This document shows positions 1 through 5,989 of a stretch of DNA of 6,477 nt, piece after piece. A model generated the notes under the pieces. It did no database searches, had not been told where the DNA came from, and saw only the letters and a program-made list of their open reading frames with translations. The position numbers were made by a program, and so were the translations under genes. The stretch covers positions 1 through 6,477 of the forward strand of contig DRLZ01000002.1 of the NCBI GenBank assembly GCA_011322755.1. Reading direction: 5' to 3'. Positions within the stretch are counted from its first letter, which is position 1. The number at the start of each line of letters is the position of its first letter. Origin of the DNA: Crenotrichaceae bacterium (GTDB lineage Bacteria; Pseudomonadota; Gammaproteobacteria; Methylococcales; DRLZ01).

Positions 1-705
1 AAAATAGTAAAACCAATAGAACCAGTTGTAGCGAAAAAACCTGTCAAGATCGAAGTACCGACAACTAAGAAAGTTTTACCTCAATTATTAACAAATCAAT
101 TACATCAACAGAAACTAACATTAGCTGCCGCATTTACCCGGCTTTTTTCTGAGTTTGGCTTGAAGGTAAATGATGAACAGATAGTCAACCCATGTGAAAT
201 GGCAAAGCAAAATGGCTATCTTTGCCTGGTTGAGACCGGTAACTGGCGACAAATTCTTCAGTTTGATCGTCCGGCAATATTAGAACTGGAAGATAATGCA
301 GGGCAAAAATATCATGTTGTTCTCAAAAAAGTTGCTGATGACAAGATCTATCTTGATCTTGGTAAAGAGCCAGAATTTGTTACTACTCTGAGTCAGCTTG
401 TGCCATTGTGGAATGGAAATTATGTTCAACTCTGGAAGCCTTTTGGTCCTGGTAAATATATCTTGCGACAAGGGGATCAGGGAAAAAATGTATTCAAGTT
501 ACGAGAATTATTAGCAGCGTTTGACGATAAAAGTCTGGAGACGGTTACGCCGCTGATTTTTGATGAAGTACTCACCAGAATCGTGACACAATTTCAAATA
601 AAAAGTGGCTTGGATGCAGACGGTGTCGTAGGACCAAAAACCTGGATATTATTGAATAATTCAGTTGATACGGGAAGACCTTGGCTTATTATGAAAGGTG
701 ATTAA
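1..705 (+). CDS. gspA: General secretion pathway protein A (GspA/ExeA-like), C-terminal part, 5' end outside window
   Basis: The frame is open from base 1 with no stop until TAA at 703-705, giving 234 visible codons; the true start lies to the left. In-frame TTG at 160 is internal and not a start. Visible residues 1-35 are a Lys/Pro/Val-rich linker. Residues ~40-145 resemble the periplasmic C39-peptidase-like domain of GspA, with Cys65 (in NPCEMAK), Cys75 (GYLCL) and a downstream DRPAILEL strand. Residues ~150-220 form a peptidoglycan-binding (PG_binding_1) domain: LRQGDQGKNVFKLRELL, then FQIKSGLDADGVVGPKTW. In the family (Aeromonas ExeA), an N-terminal AAA ATPase and a membrane helix precede these parts; both would be off the window here. 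GspA pairs with GspB in the inner membrane and binds peptidoglycan so that the GspD secretin can assemble. The gspB start three bases downstream strongly supports the call. Whether the ATPase part is intact cannot be seen. Confidence 0.88.
   Translation, partial: KIVKPIEPVVAKKPVKIEVPTTKKVLPQLLTNQLHQQKLTLAAAFTRLFSEFGLKVNDEQIVNPCEMAKQNGYLCLVETGNWRQILQFDRPAILELEDNAGQKYHVVLKKVADDKIYLDLGKEPEFVTTLSQLVPLWNGNYVQLWKPFGPGKYILRQGDQGKNVFKLRELLAAFDDKSLETVTPLIFDEVLTRIVTQFQIKSGLDADGVVGPKTWILLNNSVDTGRPWLIMKGD
694..700 (+). promoter_or_regulatory. Ribosome binding site of gspB, inside the end of gspA
   Basis: AAAGGTG lies eight bases before the gspB ATG and within the last codons of gspA. This is the clearest Shine-Dalgarno-like site in the window. 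It fixes the gspB start at 709 and suggests translational coupling to gspA. Confidence 0.6.
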
Positions 706-708
706 AAA

Positions 709-1611
709 ATGTCATATATTTTAGATGCCTTACGAAAAGCAGAGCGTGAACGTAGACAACCGGAAGTGCCAAATATCAATTATGAGCGTGCGACTGAACG
801 CTCATCTCGATATCATTGGAGCTTAATTTTGTTGGTTATTCTCATCTCTGTTAACTTGGCATGGTTTGTTTATCATGCGCTTGGCCAGAAAACAACACAC
901 TCAGACATTTCAGCTCCGGTTACTAAAATCAGCAATGCAGGGTTTTCCAGCAACACACCTGATCAGATACTTAAGGTGACTCAGCAGACTCATTCAGAAG
1001 CGAATGTATTGGGAAAATCAAGACAAACTGCTGATCAGAAACAGGCAAACAATTCACCGCAATCGATCGCTGAGTTAATGGCAAGTAACAAGCAACAGCA
1101 AACATCGACTGTATCTGAAACCGGGAATCAGATGACTTTTGATAAAACAGAGAGAATTAGATCGAAGTCAGCAGTAGCAAATGCAAAAATAAATTTGAAC
1201 ACGCAACGCCAGACTAAAGGAATTAATGCAGATAGCAATGCGAGGGTTAAAAACAGAACTAACGCAACAAAAAAACAATCTAAGCAACATGTGGAAAAGA
1301 ACAAACTGTTGAGGGCACAGACTCAGAAAGTCAGACAAACGCCCCCGATATTTAAAAAGAAGGTTCGCCGTAATCAAAAAAAGATCCCGATGCTAAGGCA
1401 AATGTCGTCTGAATTTCAACACCAGATACCTCAGCTTGATATCAATGTCTATGTTCACTCTGAAGATGCAGAAGCTGCATTCGTGATCATCAGTATGCGT
1501 AAATATCGAATTGGTGACTGGATAGAAGAAGACTTAAAGTTGGTCGATATCGGTAATGATAGTATGGTGTTGAGTAAAGATGGAAAACAATTCAGGATTG
1601 CCCGCCCCTAG
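709..1611 (+). CDS. gspB: General secretion pathway protein B (GspB/ExeB-like)
   Basis: The 300-residue protein starts with MSYILDALRKAERERRQ, the hallmark cytoplasmic N-terminus of GspB proteins. One membrane helix follows at about residues 37-58 (WSLILLVILISVNLAWFVY), giving an N-in, C-out inner-membrane protein. Residues ~60-230 are a low-complexity, Gln/Asn/Ser/Lys-rich periplasmic linker that becomes strongly basic near 180-225. Residues ~235-298 match the type II secretion system B domain: IPQLDINVYVHS, then AFVIISMRKYRIGDWI and a final KDGKQFRIA strand. In Aeromonas, ExeA and ExeB form a complex needed to place the secretin across the peptidoglycan; the same role is inferred here. The start is set by the AAAGGTG ribosome site and three-base spacing from gspA, so the genes are almost certainly one operon. 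No other gsp genes are visible. Confidence 0.9.
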   Translation: MSYILDALRKAERERRQPEVPNINYERATERSSRYHWSLILLVILISVNLAWFVYHALGQKTTHSDISAPVTKISNAGFSSNTPDQILKVTQQTHSEANVLGKSRQTADQKQANNSPQSIAELMASNKQQQTSTVSETGNQMTFDKTERIRSKSAVANAKINLNTQRQTKGINADSNARVKNRTNATKKQSKQHVEKNKLLRAQTQKVRQTPPIFKKKVRRNQKKIPMLRQMSSEFQHQIPQLDINVYVHSEDAEAAFVIISMRKYRIGDWIEEDLKLVDIGNDSMVLSKDGKQFRIARP

Positions 1612-1713
1612 CCCATACAAGCCTGATGACTCCTCGCCTGTACCTCTCATTAATTCACAAAAAATTTGATTTCGTCTGATACATACCGTTTACAGGCGGA
1701 TTAGTAACAGCGA
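1612..1713. other. Convergent intergenic gap between gspB and nhaR
   Basis: About 100 bases separate the two converging stop codons. No compact GC-rich hairpin with a T-run is visible. The only notable symmetry is a perfect 8-base inverted repeat, CGCCTGTA at 1635-1642 and TACAGGCG at 1691-1698, with a 48-base spacer that makes it a poor intrinsic terminator. Termination may be Rho-dependent, but the sequence does not settle this. Confidence 0.4.
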
Positions 1714-2619
1714 TTATCCAGCATCAAACAGACCTGCTTGAGCATTTTCAAGAATTGCCAGTACGGCAGGATGTTTTAGTTTTCGTTGGGCGGAAACTGC
1801 GTAAAATCGCTCGTGGACAGCATCAATAATGCCAACTGTTTCAGCACCGTACTGATGCCTGATTTCTGCTTCTACTGCAATAGGTGCCACAAACAGCCCA
1901 ACTCCAGCGCTGGCGAATGTTTTAAGCAAGGCACTGTCTTCTATTTCAGCCCGGATATCAGGACAAATGCCTTTTGTATCAAACCATTGATCCAGCGAAC
2001 GTCGGAGTGCTGTACTCGGCGTTGGCAGCAATAGCGGAGCGCCATTGAGTGAGCGAGGAAAGTTAGAACAGTAGCGTGCGGCTAAATTTTGTGTTCCATA
2101 GACAGCGAGGCTACATTCCCCCAGGAGATGGTTAAATGTGCGTGTGGCTATTGAAGGTGTCGCGGGGATGTCTGATAAAACAAGGTCGAGACCGTGTAAC
2201 GAAATTTCTGCTAATAGGCGCTCTGCTTTGTCTTCATAGCAGATAACCTGCACCGGATCAGGTAATTGCAGTGCCGGCTCAATTAATCGATAGGCGATTA
2301 GTTTTGGCAAAGCATCTGCCATTCCTATGTTAAGTCGTAGCCCTCGTCCGACTGGGCGACCTTTTAAGGTATTAGTCAATTCACGTCCGAGTGTAAAAAT
2401 CTCTTCTGCATAGTTGAATATGGTACGACCTGTGTCAGTAAGTATGAGTTTGTGTCCCTTTCTGTGAAATAGCTTTTCCCCAACTGCTTGTTCAAATACA
2501 GCGAGTTGACCGCTAATAGTGGGTTGTGCCAAATGCAGCTTTTCACAGGCTCGCGTGATACCGCCTTCTTTCGCGATATTCCAGAAATAGAATAAATGCT
2601 GGTAGTTGAGTCGTTCCAT
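1714..2619 (-). CDS. nhaR: LysR-family transcriptional regulator, NhaR-like
   Basis: This 301-residue protein has the length and layout of a LysR-type regulator. The winged helix-turn-helix spans residues ~5-62 (ITRACEKLHLAQPTISGQLAVFE), followed by the usual LFHRKGHKLILTDTG segment and a linker helix. The effector domain runs from ~93 to the end. NhaR-specific features, compared from memory with E. coli NhaR, include the start NYQHLFYFWNIAKEGG (E. coli NYNHLYYFWHVYKEGS), LNIGMADALPK (E. coli VGVADALSK), LDLVLSDIP, ALLKTFASAGVGLFVAP and a C-terminal HPAVLAI. In E. coli, NhaR activates the Na+/H+ antiporter gene nhaA in response to Na+ and also controls other targets. No nhaA is visible here; the gene is divergent from ppc and converges on gspB. 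The start is the ATG read from 2619; no good ribosome site precedes it. The target genes in this organism are unknown. Confidence 0.83.
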   Translation of the reverse strand: MERLNYQHLFYFWNIAKEGGITRACEKLHLAQPTISGQLAVFEQAVGEKLFHRKGHKLILTDTGRTIFNYAEEIFTLGRELTNTLKGRPVGRGLRLNIGMADALPKLIAYRLIEPALQLPDPVQVICYEDKAERLLAEISLHGLDLVLSDIPATPSIATRTFNHLLGECSLAVYGTQNLAARYCSNFPRSLNGAPLLLPTPSTALRRSLDQWFDTKGICPDIRAEIEDSALLKTFASAGVGLFVAPIAVEAEIRHQYGAETVGIIDAVHERFYAVSAQRKLKHPAVLAILENAQAGLFDAG

Positions 2620-2644
2620 AATTTAAGTATCGTTTATAACAATG

Positions 2645-2659
2645 TATTTATTCTAAATA
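2645..2659. promoter_or_regulatory. Palindromic operator-like site near the nhaR start
   Basis: TATTTA-TTC-TAAATA is a perfect 6-bp inverted repeat with a 3-base centre. It lies 26-40 bases upstream of the nhaR ATG, next to the TATAAA-like -10 on the minus strand. LysR-type regulators often repress their own gene from such a position, so autoregulation is possible. The surrounding DNA is AT-rich, so chance symmetry is a real alternative. The site does not fit the strict T-N11-A motif about its own centre. Confidence 0.3.
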
Positions 2660-2739
2660 TCCTATTTTACAATAAAAATAATTGAAAGTAAGCTGTTGTG
2701 CCATATCTGAATATTACGGAAGAGGCTTGGATAGAGCAT

Positions 2740-2769
2740 TCTACATAGAAATTACTGTAAGCAAATAAT
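2740..2769 (+). promoter_or_regulatory. Candidate sigma-70-like promoter for ppc
   Basis: TCTACA (2740-2745, four of six matches to TTGACA) and AATAAT (2764-2769, five of six to TATAAT) are 18 bases apart. Transcription would start near 2776, about 75 bases before the first ppc ATG. It overlaps the 2754-2776 dyad. Such matches occur often by chance in AT-rich DNA, so confidence is low. Confidence 0.3.
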
Positions 2770-2776
2770 CTACAGT
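2754..2776. promoter_or_regulatory. Dyad ACTGTA-N11-TACAGT upstream of ppc
   Basis: A perfect 6-bp inverted repeat with an 11-base spacer is centred at 2765, on top of the candidate ppc -10 hexamer. The two half-sites about two helical turns long in total would suit a dimeric regulator, and a protein bound here would block the promoter. The neighbouring NhaR-like regulator is one candidate ligand. The half-sites resemble LexA half-sites, but the spacing is five bases too long for a LexA box. Confidence 0.35.
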
Positions 2777-2849
2777 TCGTTCCAGATGCATAGAAGAGAC
2801 CGTTTCAACTACTTAATCTCGATACGGTTTCGCTAGTATCCTGATTTAG

Positions 2850-5726
2850 ATGGTTAGTTACCTGCATAGAGCCGGAAACAGAACAGGTAATTACGCCAAA
2901 ATTTTAATGACATCAGCTGACTTATTCATGAACACACAATATGATGAAAAAGAACTTCGTCGAAGTATTCGCCTCTTAGGATCACTGCTTGCGCGAGTAT
3001 TGAAAACACAGGAAGATCCTGAGGTCTCGGCTATAGTTGAACAACTACAAAGTGGCGTTAACAAATTTAGACGCGATGGAAATAAAGTTCTGCGAGAGCA
3101 TTTATTCGACACAATTGAGCTGCTGGAACCTGCACGTGTCAATGCAGTTGCGCGGGCTTTCAATCTCTATTTCAGCTTGGTCAATATTGCTGAGGAATCC
3201 TATTACCTGCGTTTACGGAGACGGCAAGCCGAACAAGGAGGTCACTATTGGCCAGGTTCCTTTCATGATACCTTGCTGACGCTTAAACAGTCTGGAGTGA
3301 CGCATGACAAGCTTCAGATACTTCTGAATGAGTTGTTATATATGCCGGTAATGACAGCTCATCCCACTGAAACCAAACGACGCACTGTCAAAGGTGCGCT
3401 GCGTAACATTTTTCTAACCCACGAGAAACTGGATGATCCACGCGTAAAAGGTTATTTCAGGCAGGAAATGCTTGAAAAGTTGCATAGCCAAATTCAGTTA
3501 TTATGGAAAGTCGATGAAATTCGTAGCCAGAGCATGGGTGTGACTGATGAAATTGATGCGGGACTTTCTTATTTCTCTCTCTCCCTGTTTCAGGCAATCC
3601 CACGTGCTTACCGGAATTTTGAGCGGTCGCTCGTCGATGTCTACGGAGAAACAGTTGCACAGCAAGTGTGCATACCCAGTTTTATTCAGTTTGGCTCCTG
3701 GATCGGAGGTGACCGCGATGGTAATCCGAATGTCAAGCCTGAAACGACTGTCCTGGCATTAAGATTACAGGCAAGAACCATCGTGCAGGAGTATGTCCGG
3801 CGATTAGATATATTATGCGAACAGCTTTCATATTCTTATGGTTTATGTCAGCCAACTGCAAAATTCCTTGCCAGCCTTGAATCCAAACGACGATTACTTG
3901 GTGGATCAATCACAGAGATTGAAAAACCACATCTGCAAGAGCCTTATCGCCACATGCTTGTTCTGATGAAATACATGATGGAAAAAACGCTCGCCCAAAT
4001 ACAACAACACCTTAATAACGGCCAAATTCAACCAGATAGTAATTTGTATACATGTGTTCCAGCATTCATGAACGACTTATCAACAATCCATGAATCTCTA
4101 TGTAGTCACGGTGATGCGCAAGTTGCAGCCCTGGAATTACAGGATTTGATTCGTCTTACTGAAACTTTCGGTTTTCACCTGATGCGGTTAGATGTGCGGC
4201 AGGAATCAACGTGTCATACCAATGCAGTGTCTGAACTTCTGATGGCTTCCTTGTCTCTTGATTATCAAAGTCTGAGCGAAGAACAGCGATTGGAAGTACT
4301 CAGCGAGGCAATCACCGTCCCAAATGGACTAGCTTACGATAGTGCGAGTTTATCTGAAACAAGCAGAGCGGTACTTGAAGTATTTCACATAATGTTTCGA
4401 ATGCAGCGTGAAATTGATTCAAACTGCTTTGATCGCTATGTAATCTCGATGACTCATAGCGCCAGTCATATTATGGAAGTGTTGTTGCTGGCAGCACAAA
4501 GTGGTTTGGTTGGACGTATTGGCGGCAGCTGGTATTGCCAGATAGGCATCAGCCCGTTATTTGAAACCGTTGCAGATCTTGAACGAATCGAGTCGGTACT
4601 TGGCACATTGTTGAATGTTCCAGTATACCGGGAGTTACTCAAAGCCTCAAAAAAGAGGCAGGAAATCATGCTCGGCTATTCAGATTCATGCAAGGATGGC
4701 GGTATCCTTGCCTCTGCATGGAATCTGTATCGGGCTCAGCAAAAAGTCATTCGTGTTACTGCGCATCACGGTCTCAAATGTCGCATGTTTCATGGTCGCG
4801 GAGGTACGATAGGCCGTGGTGGTGGGCCTACTCACGAAGCAATTCTTGCTCAACCGCCAGATACGGTGCGTGGGCAAATCAAGTTTACCGAACAAGGTGA
4901 GATGTTATTTTACCGTTACAACAATGTGGAAACTGCAATCTATGAGATGACCATTGGCATCACCGGGCTACTCAAGGCAAGTGTTAGCTTGGTACAGCCT
5001 GTTACCGGAGTTAGCCATGATGATTTGGCTGTTATGAGTGAACTTGCTCGAATTGGAGAGCATGGTTACCGTGAATTGACTGAACGAACTGAAGGGTTTC
5101 TTGACTATTTCTATGAATCAACGCCTGTGAGTGAAATTGGTCGGCTCAACATTGGGTCACGGCCGTCACATCGTAAGCAACAAGATCGTTCCAGGCAATC
5201 TGTGCGTGCTATCGCCTGGGTCTTTTCATGGGCGCAATCCCGTCAAACATTTCCTGCCTGGTACGGTGTTGGCTCCAGTCTGTCGACTTGGTGTGCCGGT
5301 AAACCAGAGCGTTTACAGTCTCTTCAGGCAATGTACCAGAGCTGGCCATTTTTCCGTAATCTGCTTAGCAACACACAAATGGCGTTAACTAAATCGGATA
5401 TGGAGATTGCCAGAGAATATGCAAGTTTGTGTGTTAAGTCAGATGTCGGAAAACGTATCTATGGCTTGATTGCCGAGGAACATCAGCGCTGTACAGACTG
5501 GATTCTCGATATTGTAGATTCAGAACAACTGCTTTCGGAAAATCCCATGCTGGCGGCTTCACTGAATCGGCGTAATGCTTATCTGGGACCGTTAAACTAC
5601 ATCCAGGTTGTCCTGTTACACAAGGTGAGAGCGTCAGCGGTTCAAAACCCATCAGAGAACATCTGGATGAAACCACTGCTGCGCACGATTAATGCAATTG
5701 CTGCAGGAATGAGAAATACAGGCTGA
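2850..5726 (+). CDS. ppc: Phosphoenolpyruvate carboxylase
   Basis: PEPC converts phosphoenolpyruvate and bicarbonate to oxaloacetate and phosphate, refilling the TCA cycle in the cytoplasm. The 958-residue reading frame covers the whole family. Landmarks in order: TAHPTETKRRTV with catalytic His171 (E. coli His138), WIGGDRDGNP (284-293), LDVRQEST (448-454), ISMTHSASH (532-540), LGYSDSCKDGG (608-618), FHGRGGTIGRGGGP with catalytic His648, Arg650 and Arg656 (E. coli His579, Arg581, Arg587), GSRPSHR (769-775) and the invariant C-terminus AAGMRNTG. Aligned by hand, the E. coli aspartate-binding residues Lys773, Arg832, Arg587 and Asn881 correspond to Lys848, Arg908, Arg656 and Asn956, so aspartate/malate feedback inhibition is likely. 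The start is uncertain: ATGs at 2850, 2907 (residue 20) and 2928 (residue 27) all lack a good ribosome site. Recognisable homology begins near residue 31 (YDEKELRRSIRLLG), so 2928 (932 residues) or 2907 may be the true start. Confidence 0.96.
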   Translation: MVSYLHRAGNRTGNYAKILMTSADLFMNTQYDEKELRRSIRLLGSLLARVLKTQEDPEVSAIVEQLQSGVNKFRRDGNKVLREHLFDTIELLEPARVNAVARAFNLYFSLVNIAEESYYLRLRRRQAEQGGHYWPGSFHDTLLTLKQSGVTHDKLQILLNELLYMPVMTAHPTETKRRTVKGALRNIFLTHEKLDDPRVKGYFRQEMLEKLHSQIQLLWKVDEIRSQSMGVTDEIDAGLSYFSLSLFQAIPRAYRNFERSLVDVYGETVAQQVCIPSFIQFGSWIGGDRDGNPNVKPETTVLALRLQARTIVQEYVRRLDILCEQLSYSYGLCQPTAKFLASLESKRRLLGGSITEIEKPHLQEPYRHMLVLMKYMMEKTLAQIQQHLNNGQIQPDSNLYTCVPAFMNDLSTIHESLCSHGDAQVAALELQDLIRLTETFGFHLMRLDVRQESTCHTNAVSELLMASLSLDYQSLSEEQRLEVLSEAITVPNGLAYDSASLSETSRAVLEVFHIMFRMQREIDSNCFDRYVISMTHSASHIMEVLLLAAQSGLVGRIGGSWYCQIGISPLFETVADLERIESVLGTLLNVPVYRELLKASKKRQEIMLGYSDSCKDGGILASAWNLYRAQQKVIRVTAHHGLKCRMFHGRGGTIGRGGGPTHEAILAQPPDTVRGQIKFTEQGEMLFYRYNNVETAIYEMTIGITGLLKASVSLVQPVTGVSHDDLAVMSELARIGEHGYRELTERTEGFLDYFYESTPVSEIGRLNIGSRPSHRKQQDRSRQSVRAIAWVFSWAQSRQTFPAWYGVGSSLSTWCAGKPERLQSLQAMYQSWPFFRNLLSNTQMALTKSDMEIAREYASLCVKSDVGKRIYGLIAEEHQRCTDWILDIVDSEQLLSENPMLAASLNRRNAYLGPLNYIQVVLLHKVRASAVQNPSENIWMKPLLRTINAIAAGMRNTG

Positions 5727-5765
5727 CATGATTGAATAATTCAGATGCACTGGTGGTTTTTTAAG

Positions 5766-5806
5766 TTGTTAATAAGTATTAATATCGTATTTCTCGATAA
5801 TAACAA
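5766..5806. promoter_or_regulatory. AT-rich dyad with LysR-type ATC-N9-GAT motif
   Basis: The core TATCG (5783-5787) and CGATA (5795-5799) form a perfect 5-bp inverted repeat around TATTTCT. The core contains ATC-N9-GAT (5784-5798), the form of the LysR-type T-N11-A box known from NodD-type sites. Outer arms TTGTTA (5766-5771) and TAACAA (5801-5806) are also complementary. It is either an operator for a LysR-type regulator of the downstream gene or a weak RNA hairpin after ppc; no T-run follows, which argues against a terminator. Confidence 0.35.
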
Positions 5807-5826
5807 TAGAAACATACTATTTTACT

Positions 5827-5931
5827 ATGGCTGGATTTATTAGTAAGCTGGATTCACGATTGAGTCAGCTGAAATTCCGTGCTTGGTTAACAGTTGATCC
5901 GGCATCTTACATTGTCTGGCACAAGTTTTGA
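5827..5931 (+). CDS. Possible small protein of 34 residues, unrecognised
   Basis: ATG at 5827 opens 34 codons ending in TGA at 5929-5931. The peptide starts MAGFISKLDSRLSQLKFRAW and ends DPASYIVWHKF. The first ~20 residues could form an amphipathic basic helix; the tail is rich in aromatic residues. There is no signal peptide or membrane segment. The ATG is the only usable start, because an in-frame TAA lies at 5773 and no other ATG, GTG or TTG intervenes. The ribosome site is poor (AGAAA about 15 bases upstream). It ends 58 bases before the SulP start, so a leader or co-transcribed small protein is conceivable. I do not recognise it; a random short ORF is equally possible. Confidence 0.25.
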   Translation: MAGFISKLDSRLSQLKFRAWLTVDPASYIVWHKF

Positions 5932-5989
5932 GTGCCTTGATAATGACAGTAATCGATCATTCACATTTTTAGCTACGACGACATGAACC

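Larger units (their letters stand above)
2620..2849. promoter_or_regulatory. Divergent nhaR/ppc regulatory region
   Basis: This gap holds no gene and must contain the start regions of two divergent genes. Bases ~2620-2690 are very AT-rich. On the minus strand, a TATAAA-like -10 (TTTATA at 2633-2638 on the plus strand) lies upstream of nhaR, without a clear -35. Two dyads (2645-2659 and 2754-2776) are listed separately. A weak 5-bp hairpin (GATAC 2821-2825 / GTATC 2836-2840) sits just before the first possible ppc start. Its function is unknown. Confidence 0.5.
5727..5989. other. Intergenic region between ppc and the SulP transporter gene
   Basis: This 263-base gap carries no convincing intrinsic terminator for ppc. 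A T6 run (5758-5763 region) follows GGTGG but lacks a good stem. Bases ~5764-5826 are AT-rich and contain a hairpin/dyad. A possible 34-codon ORF lies at 5827-5931. Just upstream of the transporter start, a weak 5-bp inverted repeat (AATGA 5942-5946 / TCATT 5957-5961) precedes a T5 run. A TTGATA hexamer at 5937-5942 has no good -10 partner. Confidence 0.4.

Noticed and set aside
160..705. A complete 181-residue gene starting at TTG 160
   Set aside because: The same frame is open to base 1 and the upstream residues fit the linker and domain start of GspA, so TTG at 160 is internal.
2754..2776. LexA (SOS) box upstream of ppc
   Set aside because: CTGT and ACAG half-sites are present but 13 bases apart instead of the 8 needed for CTGT-N8-ACAG.
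2891..3163. 90-residue minus-strand ORF over the start of ppc
   Set aside because: Antisense to the conserved PEPC N-terminal domain, Ser/Arg-rich, and no homology that I recognise.
4466..4900. Several 65-70 residue ORFs in other frames of ppc
   Set aside because: They overlap the best-conserved catalytic part of PEPC in other frames and are Ser/Cys/Arg-rich shadows without recognisable domains or ribosome sites.
5150..5215. Possible frameshift or insertion in PEPC near SRPSHRKQQDRSRQSVRAI
   Set aside because: Compared with E. coli there is just one extra residue in a variable loop, and the flanking GSRP and SVRAIAW segments remain in frame.
5723..5770. Rho-independent terminator after ppc
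   Set aside because: A T6 run exists, but the bases before it form no GC-rich stem; only short symmetries such as TGAAT-A-ATTCA with a one-base loop are seen.
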